A DNA stretch of 5,453 nucleotides from Ilumatobacteraceae bacterium (GTDB lineage: Bacteria; Actinomycetota; Acidimicrobiia; Acidimicrobiales; Ilumatobacteraceae), in contig JALOLG010000176.1 of the NCBI GenBank assembly GCA_025456105.1, positions 1-5,453 on the forward strand, in the 5' to 3' direction. The translations under genes and the position numbers were made by a program. Under the pieces are notes generated by a model that was given only the letters and a program-made list of their open reading frames with translations, did not search any database and was not told the origin of the DNA. Positions 1-4,562 of the stretch are shown here, one piece after another. Each line of letters starts with the position of its first letter. Position 1 is the stretch's first letter.

Positions 1-473
1 ACCCGCACGTGGTGCAGCAGGTCGACCACCACGTGCGCACCGGTGGCCGTCGCCATCGTCACCGCCGCAGCGGGGCGGGCGGGCGTGGTCCAGGCCATGT
101 ACTCCAGGCCCACGCCGATGCCGGCGGCCGCCGCTCGCACCACGACCTCGCCCAGCGCCTCCTCGGTCGCGGCCGGGTCGGGCAGGTCCGACACCACCAG
201 CAGCCAGCGCGCGCCCACCTCGGCGGCCGCGTCGCACAGCGCTCCGACGTCGGCCCCCGCGGGGTCGCCGATGCGGTGCACCTCGACGTCGTGGACCGCG
301 ACGCCCAGGGCAGCGACGCGCCGACGGAGCTCCACGGCGCGGTCGTGCGCCAGCGAGTGCTGCGCGGACAGCCGCAGGCCCACCGCGTCGAACCCGGCAG
401 CGGCGGCGGCCTCGACCAGCTCGAGGGCGTCGGCGTCGAGCACCGAACCGGCGGCCAGGGCGAGCGTCGTCAC
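1..473 (-). CDS. Sugar phosphate isomerase/epimerase-like TIM-barrel protein, N-terminal part (cut by window edge)
   Basis: The first 157 residues of a protein that continues beyond position 1. The fold looks like the xylose isomerase-like/AP endonuclease 2 TIM barrel: strand-helix units alternate (LALAAGS, GFDAVGLRL, GVAVHDVEVHRIGD, GARWLLVVSDLP, GIGVGLEYMAW, GAHVVVDLLHHVR). In this family a Glu after the fourth or fifth strand and an Asp/His pair after the next bind a divalent metal; E124 (in GLEYMAW) and D151 with H154/H155 sit where those ligands are expected. Members isomerise or epimerise sugars, inositols or hydroxypyruvate-like compounds in the cytoplasm; the substrate cannot be told here. 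The start is the first GTG after an in-frame TGA upstream. It has no Shine-Dalgarno sequence but a TACGCT box seven bases upstream, which suits a leaderless mRNA. It is divergent from the amidohydrolase at 499. The family call is fairly firm, the exact activity open. Confidence 0.78.
   Translation of the reverse strand, partial: MTTLALAAGSVLDADALELVEAAAAAGFDAVGLRLSAQHSLAHDRAVELRRRVAALGVAVHDVEVHRIGDPAGADVGALCDAAAEVGARWLLVVSDLPDPAATEEALGEVVVRAAAAGIGVGLEYMAWTTPARPAAAVTMATATGAHVVVDLLHHVR
4..37. repeat. 11-base inverted repeat with 12-base loop, inside the isomerase gene
   Basis: The arms at 4-14 (CGCACGTGGTG) and 27-37 (CACCACGTGCG) are perfectly complementary, each containing CACGTG. The loop is 15-26. 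The stretch encodes VVVDLLHHVR with conserved-looking metal-site residues, so the symmetry may be a by-product of His and Val codons (CAC, GTG) in GC-rich DNA. No function can be assigned. Confidence 0.4.
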
Positions 474-480
474 GTCGTGC

Positions 481-486
481 AGCGTA
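481..486 (-). promoter_or_regulatory. Candidate -10 box for a leaderless transcript of the isomerase gene
   Basis: Read on the minus strand this is TACGCT, fitting the actinobacterial TANNNT pattern. Seven bases separate it from the GTG at 473, so transcription would begin at or next to the start codon. The gene lacks a Shine-Dalgarno sequence, which agrees. A CTGACC at 508-513 (minus strand) resembles a -35 box, but the 21-base spacer is longer than ideal. Confidence 0.35.
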
Positions 487-487
487 C

Positions 488-492
488 GGAGG
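488..492 (+). promoter_or_regulatory. Shine-Dalgarno sequence that decides the amidohydrolase start
   Basis: GGAGG lies six bases before the GTG at 499, an ideal distance. The next in-frame GTG at 523 would give a start closer to the usual family N-terminus (IDVHAHV), but only a weak GAGAGG stands 13 bases before it. The 499 start is therefore preferred; it adds eight residues. Confidence 0.55.
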
Positions 493-498
493 GGAGCC

Positions 499-1484
499 GT
501 GCCGAGAGGTCAGACTGTCGGCGTGATCGACGTGCACGCCCACGTGGTGCTCGACGGCGTGATGGGGTGCGCCGGGCACTACGGCCCCGAGCTCGGCGTC
601 GGCCCCGAGGGCCGGCCCCGGTTCCGGGTGGGCGACTACGTGCTCGACGGGGTCGACTACCGCGACTCGCCCTTCATGGACGTCGACCGCCGGCTCGCGC
701 TCAACGACCACCTCGGCATCTGTCGCCCAACCCGATCACCTACTTCCACCACGTCGAGGCCGACATCGCCGACGGCTTCTGCCGCTGGCACAACGACGAG
801 CTCGCCCGCGTGGTGGCCGGCCACCCCGACCGGTTCCTCGGGTTCGCCCAGCTGCCGATGCAGGACGTCGGCCTCGCGGTCGTCGAGCTGCGACGCGCCG
901 TCGGCGACCTCGGGCTGGTCGGGGCGTACATCGGCACCGACTTCGGGACCGATCTCGACGACCCGGCGCTCGACCAGGTCTGCGCGACCGCGGTCGAGCT
1001 CGACGTGCCGGTCTTCGTCCACACGGCACCGGGCGGCATCGACGCCCCGCACCGCGACCTGCGGCTCCGCAAGTACGACCTCGACCTGTCGCTCGGGTTC
1101 CTCTACGAGGAGACCCTCGCGATCGCGTGCCTCGTGTTCGGCGGGGTGCTCGACCGGCACCCGGGGCTCGACGTGTGCCTGTCGCACGGGGGCGGCGCGT
1201 CGGCGTTCATGGCCGGGCGGCTCCACCACCAGGGGCGCACCCGACCCTGGGCGCGCGCCAGTCCGGTCGACTTCCTGGGCGGGTTGCGGCGGCTGTGGTT
1301 CGACCAGCACGTGCACGACGACCTGGCGCTCGACCTGCTCACCGAGCGGGTGGGCCGCGACCGCCTGGTGGTGGGCACCAACCTCGCCGGCTGGGACGCC
1401 CCGACGCAGCCCGACGAGATCGAGCACCAGCCGGCCTACGACGACAACGCCCGGCGGCTGCTCCGCCTCGGCAGCCGCGCGTGA
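499..1484 (+). pseudogene. ACMSD-like amidohydrolase (amidohydrolase 2 family), frameshifted at about 720/721
   Basis: Bases 499-720 encode 74 residues in one frame (DVHAHV, then GDYVLDGVDYRDSPFMDVD, ending DHLGI). The homologous sequence resumes in the -1 frame from 720 (LSPNPITYFHH) and runs to TGA at 1482-1484. The family includes aminocarboxymuconate-semialdehyde decarboxylase and related metal-dependent decarboxylases and hydrolases of the cytoplasm. Visible metal-site residues are HxH (codons at 535 and 541), His in VFVHTAPGG (1020-1022) and His in LSHGGGA (1185-1187); the last motif reads GTNLAGWD, with Asn at 1380-1382. From memory, relatives read roughly GIDVQVLSPNP where this reads GI/LSPNP, so about four codons plus one base (13 nt) appear lost. 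With those restored the protein would be about 332 residues, normal for the family. No slippery heptamer is visible. Either a real null mutation or an assembly error. The stop is one base from that of the convergent ferredoxin. Confidence 0.8.
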
Positions 1485-1485
1485 G

Positions 1486-1701
1486 CTACAGCTCGACCGG
1501 TTCGCCGTCGAGCGTGAGGCGGATCGCCCCGCTCGGGCAGCGACGGGCGATGCGCAGCAGCGCGTCGTCGTCGGGGCGCGGGCCGTCGGGATCGATCGTG
1601 GCGATCTCGTCGGGGTCGAACACGAAGAAGCCGGGTGCGGTGGACACGCACTTGCCGGCGCTCACGCACTCGTCGGTGTCGATGTGGACCTCGTAGGGCA
1701 C
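1486..1701 (-). CDS. [3Fe-4S] ferredoxin, P450-redox-partner type
   Basis: A 71-residue acidic, soluble protein. Three cysteines are arranged as in single-cluster actinobacterial ferredoxins: C12-x5-C18 (CVSAGKC) and C55-P56 (RCPSGAI). The place where a [4Fe-4S] ferredoxin has its second Cys is Ala15, so a [3Fe-4S] cluster is expected. The block TAPGFFVFDPDEIATI after C18 is typical of the family. Such ferredoxins pass one electron at a time from a ferredoxin reductase to cytochromes P450, and sometimes to other oxygenases; neither partner is in this window. The only in-frame start near the family N-terminus is GTG at 1701; the frame stays open further upstream but only as a shadow of the divergent SDR. 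No Shine-Dalgarno is present, while TAGTTT lies seven bases upstream, suggesting a leaderless mRNA. Divergent from the SDR with 18 bases between start codons. Confidence 0.9.
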   Translation of the reverse strand: MPYEVHIDTDECVSAGKCVSTAPGFFVFDPDEIATIDPDGPRPDDDALLRIARRCPSGAIRLTLDGEPVEL

Positions 1702-1708
1702 GACGGGG

Positions 1709-1714
1709 AAACTA
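1709..1714 (-). promoter_or_regulatory. Candidate -10 box for a leaderless ferredoxin transcript
   Basis: On the minus strand this reads TAGTTT, matching TANNNT. It ends seven bases before the ferredoxin GTG at 1701, so the first transcribed base would be the start codon or its neighbour. It is one of the few AT-rich spots in the region. No good -35 box is seen upstream, where the sequence is already inside the SDR gene. Confidence 0.4.
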
Positions 1715-1719
1715 CGCGC

Positions 1720-2448
1720 GTGCCCGTCGCCGTCGTGACCGGAGCCGCGCGAGGTCTCGGCGCGGCGATCGCCGACCGCCTCGCCGCGACCGGGCACGAC
1801 GTCGTGCGGCTCGACCGCGAGGCGGCCGACGGGGTCAGGGTGTGCGACGTCACCGACCGAGCTGCGCTCGAGCGCGTCGCGGTCGAGATCGGCCCGGTCG
1901 ACGTGCTCGTCAACAACGCGGGCGCGTGGCGCTTCGGCCCGCTCGAGGACGTCGATCCCGCCGACTTCACCGCGGTCCTCGACGTCAACGTCGTCGGCAC
2001 GTTCCACTGCACGCAGGTGTTCGGCCGGGCGATGCTCGACGGGCGCGGCGGCTCGATCGTCAACATCGTGTCGATCGCCGCCGCCGCGGCGAACCCGGGC
2101 GTGGGCGCCTACTCGGCGTCGAAGGCGGGCGTGCTCGCCCTCACCCGTCAGACCGCGCTCGAGTGGGGGCCACGGGGTGTCCGGGCGAACGCCGTCGGGC
2201 CCGGGCTCGTGCCCACACCGGGCACCGGCGCCGTGTACGACGACCCGGCCGTGCGCGAGGTGCGAGCGGGTGCCGTGCCGCTGCGCCGACTCGGCACGCC
2301 CGACGACGTGGCCGGCGTGGTGGCGTTCCTCGCGTCGCCCGACGCGGCCTACGTGAACGGCCAGGTGATCTACGTCGACGGCGGGTTGAGCCAGGCGCTG
2401 ATGACGCTCCTCCCGCGCCCCACCGCCCTACCCGACCCCGCTGGCTGA
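1720..2448 (+). CDS. Classical SDR-family NAD(P)-dependent oxidoreductase
   Basis: A 242-residue classical short-chain dehydrogenase/reductase that would interconvert an alcohol and a ketone with a nicotinamide cofactor in the cytoplasm. Cofactor motif TGxxxGxG at residues 7-14 (TGAARGLG); acidic D32 after the second strand favours NAD(H) over NADP(H); NNAG at 65-68; catalytic tetrad N90, S118, Y131, K135 (YSASK). PG at 161-162 and the terminal YVDGG at 218-222 complete the fold. About 16 residues (LMTLLPRPTALPDPAG) follow the point where most relatives stop. The GTG at 1720 puts the protein start directly at the first strand; GGGGAA at 1705-1710 is a weak ribosome site. Substrate unknown: 3-oxoacyl reductases, steroid, sugar and dihydrodiol dehydrogenases all look like this. 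Its frame is the same as the abandoned frame of the broken amidohydrolase upstream. Convergent with the second SDR, stops 8 bases apart. Confidence 0.93.
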   Translation: MPVAVVTGAARGLGAAIADRLAATGHDVVRLDREAADGVRVCDVTDRAALERVAVEIGPVDVLVNNAGAWRFGPLEDVDPADFTAVLDVNVVGTFHCTQVFGRAMLDGRGGSIVNIVSIAAAAANPGVGAYSASKAGVLALTRQTALEWGPRGVRANAVGPGLVPTPGTGAVYDDPAVREVRAGAVPLRRLGTPDDVAGVVAFLASPDAAYVNGQVIYVDGGLSQALMTLLPRPTALPDPAG

Positions 2449-2456
2449 CGCGCCGG

Positions 2457-3140
2457 TCAGACGGCGTTGGCGGCCCAGCCGCCGTCGACGTACACGACCT
2501 CGCCCGACAGGTACGAGGCCTTCGACGAGAGCAGGAACGCCACCACCTCGGCCACCTCGGGCGGCTCGCCCACCCGGCCGAGCGGCACGCGCCCGGTGAG
2601 CCAGCGCACCTGCTCGGGGTCGGCCAGGCGCTCGGCCGCCATCGGGGTGCGGATCGGCCCGGGCGCCACGGCGTTGGCCCGCACGCCGAGTGGCGCGCCC
2701 TCGAGCGCGGCGGCCCGCGTGAGCGCCACGATCGCACCCTTCGACGCCACGTAGTGCGCCTGGCCCGGCACGGCGATCGTGGCGTTGACCGATGCCATCG
2801 TGACGATCGCACCGCCGCCGTCGGGCGGCCGACGCCGCAGGAAGCCGCGGATCGCGAGCCAGGTCCCGGTCACGTTCACCCGGAGGTGGCGCTCCCACTC
2901 GTCGAGGGGCGTGTCGACGATCATCGAGCGCGTCCGGATGCCCGCGCACGTGACGAGGCCGTCGAGCGGGCCGACCTCGTCGAGCACGGCGTCCCAGGCG
3001 TGCTCGTCGGTGACGTCGAGCGCCACGACGTCGCCGGTGCCCTGCACGTCGGTGGGGACCACCTCCCACCCCTCGCGCCGCAGCACGTCGGCGCAGGCGG
3101 CGCCGATCCCCGACGCCGCCCCGGTCACGAGCACTCGCAT
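2457..3140 (-). CDS. SDR-family oxidoreductase with TCAG in place of NNAG
   Basis: A compact 227-residue short-chain dehydrogenase/reductase. Cofactor loop TGAASGIG at residues 6-13; D31 at the end of the second strand suggests NAD(H); D42 in ALDVTD; N89, S117, Y130 and K134 form the complete catalytic tetrad (MAS, YVASK); AVAPGPIRTPM at 158-167 and the terminal YVDGGW. The usual NNAG after strand four reads TCAG (residues 64-67), a variant seen in part of the family. It is clearly different from the SDR at 1720 (different active-site flanks, substrate loop and C-terminus), so this is not a recent tandem duplicate. It is the only gene here with an ATG start. No strong Shine-Dalgarno is visible; GGGG a few bases before ATG is all. 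It is divergent from the amidohydrolase at 3210 across a 69-base region carrying the likely promoter. Substrate unknown. Confidence 0.93.
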   Translation of the reverse strand: MRVLVTGAASGIGAACADVLRREGWEVVPTDVQGTGDVVALDVTDEHAWDAVLDEVGPLDGLVTCAGIRTRSMIVDTPLDEWERHLRVNVTGTWLAIRGFLRRRPPDGGGAIVTMASVNATIAVPGQAHYVASKGAIVALTRAAALEGAPLGVRANAVAPGPIRTPMAAERLADPEQVRWLTGRVPLGRVGEPPEVAEVVAFLLSSKASYLSGEVVYVDGGWAANAV

Positions 3141-3209
3141 CGCCCCAGCCTGCCACCGCCCCGGCGGGCGTCGCTAGGATCCTGACGACGCCCGAGGGAG
3201 GTCGCAACC
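3141..3209. promoter_or_regulatory. Divergent promoter region with a shared palindromic -10 core
   Basis: The longest non-coding stretch in the window separates the two divergent starts. At its centre is AGGATCCT (3176-3183), a perfect 8-base palindrome. On the plus strand TAGGAT (3175-3180) can act as -10, with a weak CTGCCA at 3150-3155 as -35 (19-base spacer). On the minus strand CAGGAT (3179-3184) can act as -10, with TTGCGA (3202-3207) as -35 at a 17-base spacer. The two -10 boxes overlap, so the two polymerases would compete. Predicted leaders are about 20-30 bases on each side. Assignment is by inspection only. Confidence 0.4.
3197..3201 (+). promoter_or_regulatory. Strong ribosome binding site for the amidohydrolase at 3210
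   Basis: GGAGG lies eight bases before GTG at 3210, the clearest Shine-Dalgarno sequence in the window. It fixes that GTG as the start. On the other strand it lies in the spacer of the predicted promoter for the divergent SDR. Confidence 0.7.
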
Positions 3210-4559
3210 GTGCCCGTCACGCAGCCCATCCTGATCACCGGTGGCCGCCTGGTCGACGGCACCGGCGCCGCACCGGTCGACGACACCGCCGTGCTCGTGC
3301 ACGGCGACTCGATCGTCGCCGTCGGACCCACCGCCGAGGTCACCGCGAGCGCACCGGCCGACGCGGTCGCGATCGACGCCACGGGTCGCACGATCATGCC
3401 CGGGCTCATCGACGCCCACCTGCACGTCACCTTCGACGACGTCCAGTCGAACGACGAGCTGTTCTTCCACCGCCAGCCCGCGCTCGCCGCGCTGGTCACG
3501 GCGTTCAACCTGCCCAAGCTGCTGCGGGCCGGCGTGACCAGCTTCTTCGACCCCGACACGGTGCACGGCATCGGGCCGCAGGTGCGCGACGCCATCGAGG
3601 CCGGCGTCATCGACGGGCCCCGCATGGCCACCGGCGTGCAGGCGCTGCTCACCTCCGTCGGTGGCACGGCCGGCCGGCTCATCCCCGACGAGGGCGAGGT
3701 CGGCTACGCCGCCGTGGTGAACACGATCGACGAGATGGTCACCACCACCCGCCGCCAGATCAAGCACGGCGCCGACTGGATCAAGATCCACGCCACCGGC
3801 TCCATCCCGCGCCACGACGGCGAGCTGCAGGTGTGGACGTACGACGAGCTGCGCGCCGTGTGCGACACCGCGCACGAGCTGGGCGTGCCGGTCACCGCCC
3901 ACTGCCGCAACGCGTCGTCCACCCGCGACGCCGCCCGCGCCGGGGTCGACCTGATCCTGCACGCCTCGTTCATCGACGAGGAGGCTCTCGAGGCGGTGGT
4001 GGCCTCGGGTGCGGCCATCTGCCCCACGTTCACGTTCCTCGCGAACCTCGCCGACTACGGCGACAAGGTGGGCGCCGGCGAGGGGATGACCGACATCTTC
4101 CGCGGCGAGATCAAGGCGACCGCCGAGATGATGCGGCGGGCCTACGACGCCGGGGTCCGGCTGCTGTGCGGGTCCGAGAGCGGCTTCGCGCTCACGCCCT
4201 ACGGCCACTGGCACGCCCGCGAGCTCGAGGTGTTCGTGGAGGAGCTCGGCCTCAGCCCGCTCGAGGCCATCACCTGCGCCACCCGGAACAACGCGATGGC
4301 GATGCGGATGGGCGACGAGCTGGGTGTGGTGGCCGTCGGCAAGCGGGCGGACGTGCTGGTGGTCGACGGTGACCCGACGGTCGACGTGCGCATCCTGCAG
4401 GACCGCGACCGGCTGGCCGCGGTGGTGAGCCGGGGCCGGCTGGTCGACCTCGACGCGCCGTGGCCCGAGCGCCGCCGCATCCCCGGCGAGAAGGTCGGCA
4501 ACTGGGCGGCCGAGATCCTCACCGCCGAGCGCGCCGGCGTGATGTCGCCGCGGACCTGA
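3210..4559 (+). CDS. Metal-dependent amidohydrolase, imidazolonepropionase-like
   Basis: A 449-residue cytoplasmic hydrolase of the amidohydrolase superfamily, of the kind that includes imidazolonepropionase and Xaa-Pro dipeptidase-like enzymes. Residues 1-60 and about 375-415 form the small beta-sandwich (ITGGRLVDGTG at the start, VGKRADVLVVDGDP at the end); the barrel lies between. Metal ligands are visible: H70 and H72 (DAHLHV), K192 as the likely carboxylated bridging lysine (WIKIHATGS), H231 (VTAH) and H251 (ILHASF). Where the superfamily normally has Asp in a GTD motif, this reads GSESG (E323), followed by TPYGHWHARELE. It would cleave a C-N bond in an amide or lactam; the substrate cannot be predicted. 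No signal peptide or membrane segment. The GTG start has an excellent ribosome site at 3197-3201. Three bases downstream, in the same frame, begins the acetoacetyl-CoA synthetase, so the two are almost certainly co-transcribed. Confidence 0.92.
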   Translation: MPVTQPILITGGRLVDGTGAAPVDDTAVLVHGDSIVAVGPTAEVTASAPADAVAIDATGRTIMPGLIDAHLHVTFDDVQSNDELFFHRQPALAALVTAFNLPKLLRAGVTSFFDPDTVHGIGPQVRDAIEAGVIDGPRMATGVQALLTSVGGTAGRLIPDEGEVGYAAVVNTIDEMVTTTRRQIKHGADWIKIHATGSIPRHDGELQVWTYDELRAVCDTAHELGVPVTAHCRNASSTRDAARAGVDLILHASFIDEEALEAVVASGAAICPTFTFLANLADYGDKVGAGEGMTDIFRGEIKATAEMMRRAYDAGVRLLCGSESGFALTPYGHWHARELEVFVEELGLSPLEAITCATRNNAMAMRMGDELGVVAVGKRADVLVVDGDPTVDVRILQDRDRLAAVVSRGRLVDLDAPWPERRRIPGEKVGNWAAEILTAERAGVMSPRT

Positions 4560-4562
4560 ACG

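Noticed and set aside
9..498. Plus-strand open frames covering the left end
   Set aside because: Arg/His/Gly-rich or Ala/Ser/Thr-rich sequence without motifs; the minus strand encodes a convincing TIM-barrel N-terminus.
712..731. Programmed -1 ribosomal frameshifting to rescue the amidohydrolase
   Set aside because: No slippery heptamer is present, and even a -1 shift would leave out the roughly four residues that relatives have here.
657..1427. A 256-codon open frame on the minus strand opposite the ACMSD-like gene
   Set aside because: The composition is that of an antisense shadow, and the plus strand has clear family motifs.
1483..1494. GAGC-TACA-GCTC hairpin at the amidohydrolase/ferredoxin stop junction as a terminator
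   Set aside because: Only four base pairs, no U tract, and it is partly coding on the minus strand.
1702..2007. Upstream extension of the ferredoxin frame to an ATG at 2007
   Set aside because: It would overlap the whole N-terminal half of the SDR and add about 100 low-complexity residues to a ferredoxin of normal size.
1720..3140. The two SDR genes as an inverted duplication
   Set aside because: They share only family motifs; active-site flanks, substrate loops, length and C-termini differ, so they are old paralogues or independent arrivals.
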